From Bacillus sp. ISL-45 (GTDB lineage Bacteria > Bacillota > Bacilli > Bacillales > Cytobacillaceae), in the NCBI RefSeq assembly GCF_018613195.1, contig NZ_JAGGQQ010000009.1, positions 248,001 to 312,000 of the forward strand: DNA of 64,000 bases, read 5' to 3'. Of this stretch, positions 1 through 8,115 are shown piece after piece. The notes beneath the pieces are model-generated. The model made no database searches, had not been told where the DNA came from, and worked only from the letters and a program-made list of their open reading frames with translations. Numbering within the stretch: the stretch's first letter is position 1; every line of letters starts with the position of its first letter. A program made the translations under genes and the position numbers.

Positions 1-1
1 T

Positions 2-1138
2 GGCGACTTGTTGTTAAAGGTTGTTGCCAGCAGGCTGAAGAATGCAGTCAAGGATCAGGGGCTGGTATCACGCCAGGGCGGTGATGAATTCATCATTGTG
101 CTCAAAGCTGTCAGCAGGGAACAAGTCATTGAAGTTGCGGACAGAGTCCTAAATGAGTTTAATGAGGGGATCACCATCGATGGCCAGGAGTTTTTTGTGA
201 CCCCAAGTATCGGAATCAGCATGGCACCAGAGGATGGCCAGGATGAGGAAACGCTGATCAAGCATGCCGATACGGCGATGTACCTGGCGAAAGACAGTGG
301 AAAAAACAATTACCAGTTTTACACGACTCAGCTGCACGGGCTTTCATCACGAAAAATGGAGCTGGAGAATGGTCTAAGGAAAGCATTGGAGCATAATCAG
401 CTCATGCTTCACTATCAACCACAGTTTAATATGGAAACAGGGGAAATCATCGGAGTAGAGGCACTTGTACGCTGGATGCATCCAAAAAATGGTCTCATAT
501 CACCAGCAGAATTTATTCCCCTTGCCGAGGAAACAGGGTTGATCGTCCCGCTTGGCAAATGGGTGCTGGAAAAGGCGGCGGCGCAAAACAAAGAATGGCA
601 GGAGAAAGGCTGCAGGCCGATACCGATGTCAGTGAACATTTCTGTGCGGCAGCTCCAGGAAGAGCGTTTCATTTATACGGTAAAACAGGTACTGACCGAT
701 ACCCAGCTGGCACCGAATTATCTGGATTTTGAGATCACTGAGAGCGTCATGCAGAACAGCGAGAAGACAGCGAGGATCCTGGACCAGCTGAAGGAGCTTG
801 GTATAACGCTTGCGATCGACGATTTTGGTACCGGATATTCATCGTTAAGTTTGCTGAAGCATTTTCCAATTGATAAAATCAAAATCGATAAGTCATTTGT
901 TGATGATATCATCCATCATTCCAACCAGGGAGCTATGGTCAAAACGATCATTGACATGGGACACAATCTGCAATTCGACGTCATTGCTGAAGGCGTCGAG
1001 GAACCGGAGCAGGTTGCATTTTTGCTCGAAAACGGCTGCGTGATCGGACAAGGCTATCATTTCAGCAGGCCTTTGCCAGTAGAAGAAATGGAAGAGCTGC
1101 TTTTTAAAAATACGAAACATGAAGGCATTCTGCAGTAG
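2..1138 (+). CDS. GGDEF-EAL cyclic-di-GMP protein (5' end outside window)
   Basis: C-terminal part of a bifunctional cyclic-di-GMP turnover protein; the gene enters from the left edge and its N-terminal sensor is not visible. The frame opens inside the GGDEF domain (SRQGGDEF about 25 residues in). The EAL phosphodiesterase domain follows from about residue 120 and keeps EALVRW, the Asn of SVNIS, the Glu of EITES, the acid pair in DDFGTGYSS, the Lys of KIDKSF, AEGVE and GQGYHFSRPL, so it should hydrolyse c-di-GMP. GGDEF is intact, but the place of the RxxD product-inhibition site reads KDQG, so feedback inhibition of any cyclase activity is unlikely. Which activity dominates cannot be decided from sequence. 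Confidence 0.93.
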   Translation, partial: GDLLLKVVASRLKNAVKDQGLVSRQGGDEFIIVLKAVSREQVIEVADRVLNEFNEGITIDGQEFFVTPSIGISMAPEDGQDEETLIKHADTAMYLAKDSGKNNYQFYTTQLHGLSSRKMELENGLRKALEHNQLMLHYQPQFNMETGEIIGVEALVRWMHPKNGLISPAEFIPLAEETGLIVPLGKWVLEKAAAQNKEWQEKGCRPIPMSVNISVRQLQEERFIYTVKQVLTDTQLAPNYLDFEITESVMQNSEKTARILDQLKELGITLAIDDFGTGYSSLSLLKHFPIDKIKIDKSFVDDIIHHSNQGAMVKTIIDMGHNLQFDVIAEGVEEPEQVAFLLENGCVIGQGYHFSRPLPVEEMEELLFKNTKHEGILQ

Positions 1139-1162
1139 CGGAATGCCTTTGTTTAATTTTTT
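1122..1162 (+). terminator. Rho-independent terminator of the GGDEF-EAL gene
   Basis: AAGGCATTC pairs with GAATGCCTT around a loop that contains the stop codon, followed by a T-rich run. Confidence 0.8.
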
Positions 1163-1221
1163 AACACTGTATATTGAAGCTTGCATTTGGGATGCTAAGG
1201 TTAAAAAAAGGAGTGCCTGGG

Positions 1222-1680
1222 ATGAAAAGATTATTAATGGTGTCAACATTGGTTTTTGCTCTCTTTTTAGCCGGAGCAGTGCAGGCTCAGGGAAATGCCA
1301 ATTGTAAAAAACTAGAAAAAACATTCAATACAAATGTAGAAACCGAAAATGGTGTCTGCAAGGTGGAAATTGTCCGTGAAAATATCAACCCGACGCATAT
1401 GGGGAAAAAGCTGTCTCCGGAAACGATGGAGCTGGTCTTCCATTTCGGATTTGAAAAGGTAGATGGACAGGTTGCTGTCATGGGAGAGCTGGCGCTTATG
1501 CAGGAAGAGGTAAATCCTGTTCTTGATGAATTGCGAAAAGGGAAGCTTGAAGTAACAGCAGTTCACAACCATATGATGCATGAGGAACCGAGAATCATGT
1601 ATGTCCATTTCCAGGGGATCGGCGATATGGAACAGCAGGCAAAAACGATTAAAGCAGCGATTGATAAGACGAGTAAATAG
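1222..1680 (+). CDS. Secreted DUF1259 (LppY/LpqO-like) protein
   Basis: A 152-residue exported protein of unknown function. The ATG at 1222 is chosen because AAAAAGGAG lies 9 nt upstream and the product then starts with a clean signal peptide (MKRLLMVSTLVFALFLAGAV, cleavage near AQA); a longer reading from 1174 has no ribosome site. The mature part matches the DUF1259 pattern: MGELALMQEEVNPVLDEL followed by VTAVHNHMMHEEPRIMYVHF. The conserved His cluster (HNHMMH) suggests metal or ligand binding, but no activity is established for the family. It stands alone between a terminator and a 225 nt gap, so its neighbours give no functional clue. Confidence 0.8.
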   Translation: MKRLLMVSTLVFALFLAGAVQAQGNANCKKLEKTFNTNVETENGVCKVEIVRENINPTHMGKKLSPETMELVFHFGFEKVDGQVAVMGELALMQEEVNPVLDELRKGKLEVTAVHNHMMHEEPRIMYVHFQGIGDMEQQAKTIKAAIDKTSK

Positions 1681-1796
1681 GAAAGTTTCTTTTGAATCAA
1701 GAACTGTATCCAGCAGCAGCCAATCAATACGAAAAAGCAGCGGATTTTAATTTCGCTGTTTTTCTAAGAGATAAGATAAAATAAATTTTACTAAGA

Positions 1797-1840
1797 GAAT
1801 TGTCCAGCTCCAGCTGACCAAGTCGCTTGCGGTTTACTAA
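1797..1840 (+). repeat. AATTGTCCAGCTCC dispersed repeat, degenerate copy
   Basis: GAATTGTCCAGCTCCAGCTG matches the left part of the hairpin repeat at 8059, and AATTGTCTAGCTC at 58910 is a third relative. Here the right arm has decayed, so no long stem forms. Part of the 225 nt gap upstream of the flavin oxidoreductase. Confidence 0.5.
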
Positions 1841-1905
1841 TGATGTTTAACAGAAGTGAGATTAGGCTATACACTTTCGTATACTAAAGGAGGAGGAACA
1901 CATCA

Positions 1906-3030
1906 ATGAATGAAAAATACAAACCATTATTTGAAACCTTTACGTTCCCTAATGGAATTAACCTGAAAAACAGACTTGTCATGGCACCGATGACCAACTT
2001 TTCGTCGAATGAGGATGGAACTGTAACGGACGCAGAGGCAGAATATTATGCCCGCCGTTCGCAAGGCGTAAGCATGGTGGTAACTGCGTGTACATATGTG
2101 ACACGGAACGGGAAAGGGTTTCATGGAGAATTCGGTGCCGATACCGATGAAATGATCCCAAGCCTTAAGAGGCTGGCAGCAGCGATAAAAGCTGAAGGTG
2201 CAAAAGCGGTGCTGCAAATCTTCCATGGCGGCCGCGAGTGTCCTCCCGAGCTTGTGCCAAACGGTGATATTGTCAGTGCGAGCGAAATTCAATCAGAGCG
2301 CAATAGCGCGAAAGCACCACGTGCATTGTCGGGAGAGGAAGTGGAACAAATCATTGCCGCATTTGGGGAGACAACCCGCCGAGCGATTGAAGCAGGCTTT
2401 GATGGAGTCGAGATCCATGGGGCCAACGGGTATTTAATTCAGCAATTCTTTTCCCCTCATTCAAACAGACGCGATGATCAATGGGGCGGCTCCCTGGAAA
2501 GAAGGATGGCATTCCCATTGGCTGTTGTTGATGAGGTAAAAAGAGTGACCGCAAAGCATGCAAAGGAACCGTTTATTGTCGGATATAGGTTTTCACCGGA
2601 AGAGCCTGAGGAGCCGGGAATTACGATGGCTGATACTCTGGAGTTGATAGATGTCCTGGCAGATAAAGAGCTCGACTACTTGCATGTCTCATTGAACGAT
2701 TTCTGGTCGAAGCCAAGAAGAGGTGTCAACGATGACCGATCAAGAATGGAAATCATCCAAGAACGAGTCGGCAGCAAAGTTCCTGTCATCGGTGTCGGTT
2801 CGCTATATAGCGCAGATGATGTAATCAAAGCATTTGGAACTGGAGTACCATTGCTTGCGTTAGGCCGCGAACTAATCATTGACCCAGATTGGGTCGAAAA
2901 GGTCCAAACAGGCCGTGAAAATGAAATTGAAACAAAGATCGATACTGGTGCGCAGGCTCGGCTAGTCGTTCCGGATCCATTATGGCAGGCAATCGTCAAT
3001 ACACCAGGCTGGTTTCCAGGCATTCAATAA
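1906..3030 (+). CDS. NADH:flavin oxidoreductase, Old Yellow Enzyme family (YqiG-like)
   Basis: A 374-residue FMN-dependent ene-reductase or NADH oxidase of the OYE family, cytosolic, with unknown physiological substrate. Family signs in order: KNRLVMAPMT near the N-terminus, QIFHGGRE (His-containing substrate pocket), VEIHGANGYLIQQFFSPHSN with RRDDQWGGS (FMN phosphate and barrel signature), and the C-terminal VPVIGVGSLY...LGRELIIDPDW. Length equals that of B. subtilis YqiG, the closest relative I recall. The ATG is preceded by AAAGGAGGAGG. It is monocistronic: a terminator follows at once. Confidence 0.88.
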   Translation: MNEKYKPLFETFTFPNGINLKNRLVMAPMTNFSSNEDGTVTDAEAEYYARRSQGVSMVVTACTYVTRNGKGFHGEFGADTDEMIPSLKRLAAAIKAEGAKAVLQIFHGGRECPPELVPNGDIVSASEIQSERNSAKAPRALSGEEVEQIIAAFGETTRRAIEAGFDGVEIHGANGYLIQQFFSPHSNRRDDQWGGSLERRMAFPLAVVDEVKRVTAKHAKEPFIVGYRFSPEEPEEPGITMADTLELIDVLADKELDYLHVSLNDFWSKPRRGVNDDRSRMEIIQERVGSKVPVIGVGSLYSADDVIKAFGTGVPLLALGRELIIDPDWVEKVQTGRENEIETKIDTGAQARLVVPDPLWQAIVNTPGWFPGIQ

Positions 3031-3046
3031 AAAAATTGCATTTATA

Positions 3047-3079
3047 AGAACCAAAGCTGCTGTTTTGGTTCTTTTTTTC
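3047..3079 (+). terminator. Terminator of the flavin oxidoreductase gene
   Basis: AGAACCAAA pairs with TTTTGGTTCT around GCTGCTG, followed by seven T. Confidence 0.9.
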
Positions 3080-3115
3080 GTTCATTTTAATCGGATTTTC
3101 CTTAGCTGAGATTCT

Positions 3116-3176
3116 TATTGGCGAAGTTCACAGGTTTATTGGCGAACTGGAAATTACCCTCGTTTTTTTCCAGTTG
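3116..3176 (+). repeat. Short member of the TATTGGCG 20-21 nt array family
   Basis: Two TATTGGCG units 21 nt apart (3116 and 3137). The second runs into GAACTGGAAATT...TTTTTTTCCAGTT, a hairpin shared with the arrays ending at 12671, 46839 and 54016. It is the smallest member of the family. Confidence 0.75.
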
Positions 3177-3227
3177 TTTTGCCATAAAAGTGTAAGATAT
3201 ATCACCGTAAGCAGCAGGTGAAGTCTT

Positions 3228-3254
3228 TATAATGAAATTATGTAAGGGCTTACA
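3228..3254 (+). promoter_or_regulatory. -10 box and cre-like site of the bcd operon
   Basis: TATAAT at 3228-3233 is followed by TGTAAGGGCTTACA at 3241-3254, one base away from the palindromic CcpA site TGTAAGCGCTTACA. A cre across the transcription start would give repression by glucose. The -35 region is weak, and no -24/-12 (SigL) promoter of the B. subtilis bkd type was found. Confidence 0.55.
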
Positions 3255-3323
3255 TTTATATGAGACCTGAATCCACCTAGACTGACGCAGCTTTGCCAGG
3301 AACGACAACGGGAGGGGATGTTT

Positions 3324-4424
3324 GTGTTGCTGACGGAAGAACAGAAAATGGTGCTGGATATTTTTGAGGAAATGAAAAACCATGGGCATGAACAGGTGAT
3401 TTTCAATTATGACAAGGCAACTGGATTGAAGTCGATCGTCGCAATCCACGATACGACGCTCGGCCCTGCGCTTGGGGGATGCCGGATGTGGAATTACGAA
3501 TCTACAGAAGATGCGTTGCGGGATGTTCTGCGCCTTTCCAAAGGAATGACCTATAAATGTGGTGTTTCGGGGGTGGCGTATGGAGGCGGGAAAGCGGTCA
3601 TCATAGGTGATCCTAAGTCGGAAAAATCGGATGAGCTTTTCCAGGCTTTCGGCTCATTCATCGAAACATTAAAGGGACGCTTTTACACAGGAACGGATGT
3701 CGGTACTGTCGGGATGGATTTCGTTTCTGCATCAAAGCAAACAAAGTATCTGGTTGGGTTGCCTGAAGAATATGGCGGCAGCGGGAACTCTGCTGTTATT
3801 ACGGCCTTTGGTGTGTGGAAGGCAATCAAGGCAACTACAAAAGAAATCTTTGGCACAGATTCACTTCTCGGTCGGAGAATAGCTGTCCAAGGCCTTGGTA
3901 AGGTCGGCCGCTTTCTCGTTGGCCACCTTCATGAAGAGGGAGCGAAGCTGATTGTCACTGATATTTTTGAAGAGAATGTAAAAGAAGTCCGGGAGCAATA
4001 TCCGGATATCGAAACAATCGACCCTCTTGATATATACAGCGTAGAGTGCGATATATTTTCACCCAATGCATTGGGCGCCGTTATCAATGACATCACGATC
4101 CCAAAACTTAAGTGCCTGGCAATTGCCGGAGCAGCGAATAATGTACTGGCAGAAGAACGTCACGGCGACATGCTGCATCAGAAAGGAATCCTCTATGCTC
4201 CGGACTACGTGACAAATGCAGGCGGTTTGATTCAGGTTGCAGACGAACTTCACGAGTACAGCAAGGACAGGGCGTTCAGGAATGCAAGCATGATTTATGA
4301 CATTCTGGAAAAAATCTACAAAATCTCCAAATCTCACGATATACCAACGTATAAAGCTGCAAATATATTAGTGGAAGAGAAGATTGAAAAAATCAGCCGG
4401 ATTCAGAGCAAGTATACAGGCTGA
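3324..4424 (+). CDS. bcd: Leucine (branched-chain amino acid) dehydrogenase
   Basis: NAD-dependent oxidative deamination of Leu/Val/Ile to the 2-oxo acids, cytosolic. The N-terminal catalytic domain shows TTLGPALGGCRMW, then GGGKAVI with the catalytic Lys near residue 90; the Rossmann domain shows VQGLGKVGR near residue 190; GAANNVLAEERHGD and TNAGGLI follow as in Glu/Leu/Phe/Val dehydrogenases. The start is uncertain. GGAGG at 3311 is best spaced for GTG 3324; ATG 3318 is too close, while ATG 3348 would give an N-terminus closest to B. subtilis Bcd. First gene of a three-gene operon with ptb and buk. Confidence 0.93.
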   Translation: MLLTEEQKMVLDIFEEMKNHGHEQVIFNYDKATGLKSIVAIHDTTLGPALGGCRMWNYESTEDALRDVLRLSKGMTYKCGVSGVAYGGGKAVIIGDPKSEKSDELFQAFGSFIETLKGRFYTGTDVGTVGMDFVSASKQTKYLVGLPEEYGGSGNSAVITAFGVWKAIKATTKEIFGTDSLLGRRIAVQGLGKVGRFLVGHLHEEGAKLIVTDIFEENVKEVREQYPDIETIDPLDIYSVECDIFSPNALGAVINDITIPKLKCLAIAGAANNVLAEERHGDMLHQKGILYAPDYVTNAGGLIQVADELHEYSKDRAFRNASMIYDILEKIYKISKSHDIPTYKAANILVEEKIEKISRIQSKYTG

Positions 4425-4443
4425 ACAACGGGAGATGTTAAGC

Positions 4444-5364
4444 ATGCGCTATCGAAGCTTTACAGATGTCATTGATGCTGCACGGACAAGACCGCCTGTA
4501 AAAATGAGCGTCGCTGCCGCACACGACCGGGATGTGCTCGATGCTGTCAAAGCGGCTGTGGAGCTCGGAATCATCGAACCTTATCTAGTCGGCGACCCGA
4601 AAAAAATTTTTGAACTGGCGAAGGAAATCGACTTTTCTGTGGAGGAGTATCCTGTATATCCTGCCTATACTGAAAAGGAGAATGCTTTTAGTGCCGCTAA
4701 ACTGGCAAGCGAGGGACATGTTCAGATTATCATGAAAGGGTTCGTGAATAGCACCCCATTTTTAAAAGGGGTTCTTCATAAGGAGCTTAATTTAAAAACT
4801 GGCAGTGTCATCAGCCATATCTCCGTTTTCGATATACCGGGGGCTGAACGGCTGATCAGTATGAGTGATGGCGGGATCAATATAGCTCCGGATTTTCAGC
4901 AGAAGAAGCAGATCATCCTGAATGCGGTCGAGTTCCTCGACAGAATTGGAGTCGACCGGCCGCGGGTAGCGATTCTGGCAGCCAATGAACGAGTCAGCGA
5001 AAAGATGCCTGTGACTGTGGAAGCCGATCATCTGGCCATGCTGATAAAAAATGAAGCGAGTCAGGAGCTGCTGATAGAAGGACCGCTTCCGCTCGACCTC
5101 GCCATCAGCAGGGAATCGCTCCTGCATAAAGGGCTGGAAAGCGAGCTTGAAGGCGAAGCGGACCTGCTCATTGTTCCAACGATTGAGGCAGGAAACTTCC
5201 TTGGCAAGGCGATTACCTATTTTGCACAGGGAACTATGGCGGGAATGGTGCTTGGTGCAAAAGTGCCGCTCGTATTGAACTCCCGGTCAGATACAGCGGA
5301 GGCTAAATTGGCCTCGATTGCACTAGCCGTCGTTGCGGCATCCAATACTACGGTCAGCGTTTAG
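4444..5364 (+). CDS. ptb: Phosphate butyryltransferase
   Basis: Transfers a short or branched acyl group from CoA to phosphate (acyl-CoA + Pi to acyl-phosphate), cytosolic. At 306 residues it is the usual size of the phosphate acetyl/butyryltransferase family; signs include VQIIMKGFVNS, GSVISHISVFD, MSDGGINIAPD and the C-terminal GTMAGMVLGAKVPLVLNSRSD. The ATG at 4444 is preceded by CGGGAG at 9 nt, so an upstream in-frame extension that overlaps bcd is not used. It begins 20 nt after bcd and ends 14 nt before buk. Together the three enzymes convert branched amino-acid skeletons into energy or fatty-acid primers, given a source of acyl-CoA. Confidence 0.92.
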   Translation: MRYRSFTDVIDAARTRPPVKMSVAAAHDRDVLDAVKAAVELGIIEPYLVGDPKKIFELAKEIDFSVEEYPVYPAYTEKENAFSAAKLASEGHVQIIMKGFVNSTPFLKGVLHKELNLKTGSVISHISVFDIPGAERLISMSDGGINIAPDFQQKKQIILNAVEFLDRIGVDRPRVAILAANERVSEKMPVTVEADHLAMLIKNEASQELLIEGPLPLDLAISRESLLHKGLESELEGEADLLIVPTIEAGNFLGKAITYFAQGTMAGMVLGAKVPLVLNSRSDTAEAKLASIALAVVAASNTTVSV

Positions 5365-5378
5365 ATAGGAGAGGTATT

Positions 5379-6437
5379 ATGAAAATCCTTGCGGTAAACC
5401 CAGGGTCTACTTCTACAAAGCTAGCAGTTTATGAAAATGAAAATTTGCGTTTTGAACAGACCATCCGCCATCCTGATGCTGAAATCATGAAGCTTCCGGA
5501 ATTGGAAAACCAGCTTCCGTACAGGCTTAATTCCATCATGGAAGCTTTACGGCTGCAGGTGTTCAATCCTTCACAGCTGGATGCTGTCGTTGGCCGGGGT
5601 GGAATGCTGAAGCCAATGGACAGCGGGACCTACATGGTTGATGAAAATTTGCTGAATGATGCACGATCAGGGAGATATGGCAATCATGCTTCGAACCTGG
5701 GGTCGATGATTGCTGCCGAAATAGCTGGTGCTCACCACATCCCAGCCTATATAGTGGATCCTGTATGTGTGGATGAGCTGGCAGAGGAAGCAAGGATTTC
5801 CGGCCTGGCTGATATAGAAAGGAAAAGCCATGTTCATGCACTCAATATTAAGGCCGTTTCGCGTAAAATTGCAGCTGAACTCGGAAAGGATCTAGTTGAA
5901 ACGAACTTTGTCGTGGTCCATCTTGGAGGCGGCATTTCAGTCGCTGCACTTCAAAATGGCAGAATCATAGATGTCAACAACGCCGAAAATGAGGGGCCAT
6001 TCTCTCCCGAACGGGCAGGCGGGCTCCCTGCAAAACAGCTAGTCCAGCTTTGTTTTTCAGGGAGATATACCGAAAAGGAATTACTTCAGCGGATGACCAA
6101 GCAGGGGGGGGTGTATTCCTATCTCGGCACCAAGAATCTCATAGGTGTTGAGAAACGGGCCGCTGAGGGTGACACGGAGGCTGCCCTTATTTTAAAGGCG
6201 ATGGTACATCAGATTGGAAAAGAAATTGGGGCTATGGCCACCGTAATGGAAGGGAAGCTTGACGGAATCATCCTGACCGGGGGAATCGCCCATTCAGATA
6301 TGATAACAGGTTTAATCAAGAAGAAAATCAGTTTTCTGGGAAAAGTTTTCGTACTGCCTGGTGAAGCGGAAATGGAAGCATTGGCTGCCGGTGCTTTACG
6401 AGTGATGAACGGGCTGGAGGATGTGAAAATATATTGA
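5379..6437 (+). CDS. buk: Butyrate kinase
   Basis: Acyl-phosphate + ADP to acid + ATP; ASKHA-fold acetokinase family, cytosolic. The N-terminus reads ILAVNPGSTSTKLAVY (phosphate loop), with HLGGGISVAA in the middle and LTGGIAHS near the C-terminus; 352 residues is typical. The site AGGAGAGG precedes the ATG. Last gene of the bcd-ptb-buk operon. In B. subtilis this set continues with lpdV-bkdAA-bkdAB-bkdB; here the operon ends and a repeat follows, so the branched-chain 2-oxo acid dehydrogenase must be encoded elsewhere. Confidence 0.94.
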   Translation: MKILAVNPGSTSTKLAVYENENLRFEQTIRHPDAEIMKLPELENQLPYRLNSIMEALRLQVFNPSQLDAVVGRGGMLKPMDSGTYMVDENLLNDARSGRYGNHASNLGSMIAAEIAGAHHIPAYIVDPVCVDELAEEARISGLADIERKSHVHALNIKAVSRKIAAELGKDLVETNFVVVHLGGGISVAALQNGRIIDVNNAENEGPFSPERAGGLPAKQLVQLCFSGRYTEKELLQRMTKQGGVYSYLGTKNLIGVEKRAAEGDTEAALILKAMVHQIGKEIGAMATVMEGKLDGIILTGGIAHSDMITGLIKKKISFLGKVFVLPGEAEMEALAAGALRVMNGLEDVKIY

Positions 6438-6474
6438 AAATGGATCTGTTCATGCTAATTGTTATTTTTACAAC

Positions 6475-6727
6475 CTGTTGATTGTAGTAGAAGGCGCGAA
6501 GACTCCTCCGAAAATGCTAACGCATTTCCATCGTGCGTGGGCAGTTTCGAGGAAGCAATTCAATGTCCTGCGGGATGAGGAAGTCATGGGGCGACCCCGC
6601 ATGCGCTTAAAGCGACGAGGAGGCTCCCCCACTGTAAGGAAGAATTTGATCTTTGAAAAAGCCGGCAGTAGGGCTTTTTCATAATTCTTCCCAAGGAAAG
6701 CGAAGAACCTGGAACGAAAATCAACAG
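6475..6727. repeat. Degenerate long Bacillus-type intergenic repeat
   Basis: Bounded by inverted ends CTGTTGATT (6475) and AATCAACAG (6719). Inside are blocks I recognise from a very common GC-rich Bacillaceae repeat: GAAGGCGCGAAGACTCCT, TGCGGGATGAGGAAGT, GACCCCGCATGCGCTTAAAG, CGACGAGGAGGCTC and AAGCGAAGAACCTGGAACG. A block of about 60 nt (near 6630-6690) with its own GCC...GGGC hairpin interrupts the right part. No coding evidence. Fills most of the 407 nt gap between buk and the next gene. Confidence 0.7.
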
Positions 6728-6752
6728 CCGTTTTTAACAGAGCTATGAAATA

Positions 6753-6798
6753 AAAGGCCTGAGCCACCGTGTATTACGAGAGGCTCAGACCTTTTTTT
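6753..6798. terminator. Terminator between convergent buk and panE-like genes
   Basis: AGGCCTGAGCC pairs with GGCTCAGACCT, followed by a T run; A-rich on the other side, so it may act on both strands. Confidence 0.8.
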
Positions 6799-6844
6799 CG
6801 CTAGAAGAAAAAACTCTTAAACTGTAAATTACCGAAGACTTTTT

Positions 6845-7765
6845 TTAAGAAAGCAGGCTTTCATAGACTTTTATATTTGCATGAATAGCAGATAAAATTG
6901 GGGCATCCAAACCCAATTCCTGAGCCTTCTCCAGCAAATAGCCAAAGAGGTGATCAGCTTCTGTCGGGAGTGATTTTTCCATATCACGCTGCAGGGAGGA
7001 TTTCATTCCATGGCCAATTTCATTCATTTTCCCTAGGGTGGCTTCCATTGAGCCTTGTGCAAGATTCGCGCCGATCCTCTCCATGATTGCCGCAGCTTCA
7101 TGCACCAGTCTATCGATTGTATTCCAGCCATGCTCTTGATCGCGAATAGGGCCGATTGGTGACCTGAACAGGGAGGTGATGCCGCTTAGGGAGGTAATGA
7201 ATAAGTACTTGTGCCACATTTCCTGCTGGATCTTTTCAGAAAGGCGGAAGCTTGCCTTCGTTCCGCTGAATGCTTTTTCCAGCAGTAAAATCCGTTCCGT
7301 TTTTTCGCCATTCCATTCACCGAATACGAAATCATGGATTGGGCTGGTTTGAACGATTTTACCATCATGATCCAGTGTTGTCTCAATAAAGCATAGGCCG
7401 CCAATTATTCTTTCAGCCCCGAATGCCTCTTTCAGCACATCTACATGGGCAATTCCGTTCAATAATGGCAGAACCATCGTCTCATCTCCTACATACGGCC
7501 GGATGTCCTCGATCGCGCCCTCCAAGTGGTAGGACTTCGTAGAGACAAGAATAACATCATATGGTTCCACATTTTCTCCTGCCAAAACCGTCGCTGGTTC
7601 CGGAATATGTATATTCCCGTGAATGCTTTCCACCAGCAAACCATTTGATTGAAGCTGCTGCTGGCGTTTTTGGCGCACCAAAAACGTTACATTTTCTCCT
7701 TTTTCCAAAAGGCGTCCGCCAAAGTAGCCGCCAATTGCACCTGCTCCTACGATCAATATCTTCAT
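6845..7765 (-). CDS. 2-dehydropantoate 2-reductase family (ApbA/PanE)
   Basis: NADPH-dependent ketopantoate reductase type protein of 306 residues, cytosolic. The N-terminal dinucleotide fold starts MKILIVGAGAIGGYFGGRLL. Residues expected for the family are present: the Asn in LPLLNGIAHV, the Lys in MWHKYLFI and the Glu in TEADHLFGY. The ATG at 7765 sits 9 nt from AAGGAGG; an in-frame TTG directly abutting that site is rejected. PanE would supply pantoate for CoA, but bacilli often carry several paralogues, so the substrate is not certain. Monocistronic. Confidence 0.85.
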   Translation of the reverse strand: MKILIVGAGAIGGYFGGRLLEKGENVTFLVRQKRQQQLQSNGLLVESIHGNIHIPEPATVLAGENVEPYDVILVSTKSYHLEGAIEDIRPYVGDETMVLPLLNGIAHVDVLKEAFGAERIIGGLCFIETTLDHDGKIVQTSPIHDFVFGEWNGEKTERILLLEKAFSGTKASFRLSEKIQQEMWHKYLFITSLSGITSLFRSPIGPIRDQEHGWNTIDRLVHEAAAIMERIGANLAQGSMEATLGKMNEIGHGMKSSLQRDMEKSLPTEADHLFGYLLEKAQELGLDAPILSAIHANIKVYESLLS

Positions 7766-7835
7766 TTCCCTCAACCTCCTTGACGATGTAAAAGGGCACG
7801 CCTGGAATCAAGCGTGCACCATGGTTGTTTTAAAA

Positions 7836-8025
7836 TTAGGCTCTTTTCTCAAACTTTGTTGCTATTGACTACAAAATAGGATTGTATTACCTAAGTTTCT
7901 TTACAAAATTAACGCTTATTATGAGAAAAGAGCTTGCAAACTTAATACCGACATACAAAATGACTTTACATCACGTTAAAATCGGCTTTAGGATTTTAAC
8001 AACAAACTTTACGAAAACAGCCTAA
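7836..8025 (+). repeat. GGCTCTTTTC-TIR element, copy A
   Basis: About 190 bp, ending in TTAGGCTCTTTTC on the left and the inverse of TTAGGCTGTTTTC on the right. An internal inverted pair, GCTCTTTTCTC and GAGAAAAGAGC, spans the left half. It is nearly identical to copy C at 20205 and, inverted, to copy B at 17337. No protein is encoded, which suggests a MITE-like or structural repeat. Confidence 0.75.
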
Positions 8026-8058
8026 AATTATCAAAAAGCTTTATTTGGTTCAACTTTG

Positions 8059-8115
8059 AGAATTGTTCAGCTCCAGCGCCTAGCCAGGTCTGGACAAGGC
8101 GCTGGAGCTTTTCTA
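8059..8115. repeat. AATTGTTCAGCTCC hairpin repeat / terminator
   Basis: AGCTCCAGCGCC (8069) pairs perfectly with GGCGCTGGAGCT (8098), a 12 bp stem, followed by TTTTCTATT on the plus strand. It lies just beyond the stop of the minus-strand cstA unit and probably serves as its 3' end, although the T run faces the other way. With copy A it fills the 350 nt gap. Confidence 0.65.

Noticed and set aside
6478-6767. Open frames on both strands downstream of buk
   Set aside because: They lie inside a known type of GC-rich intergenic repeat and show no family or ribosome site.
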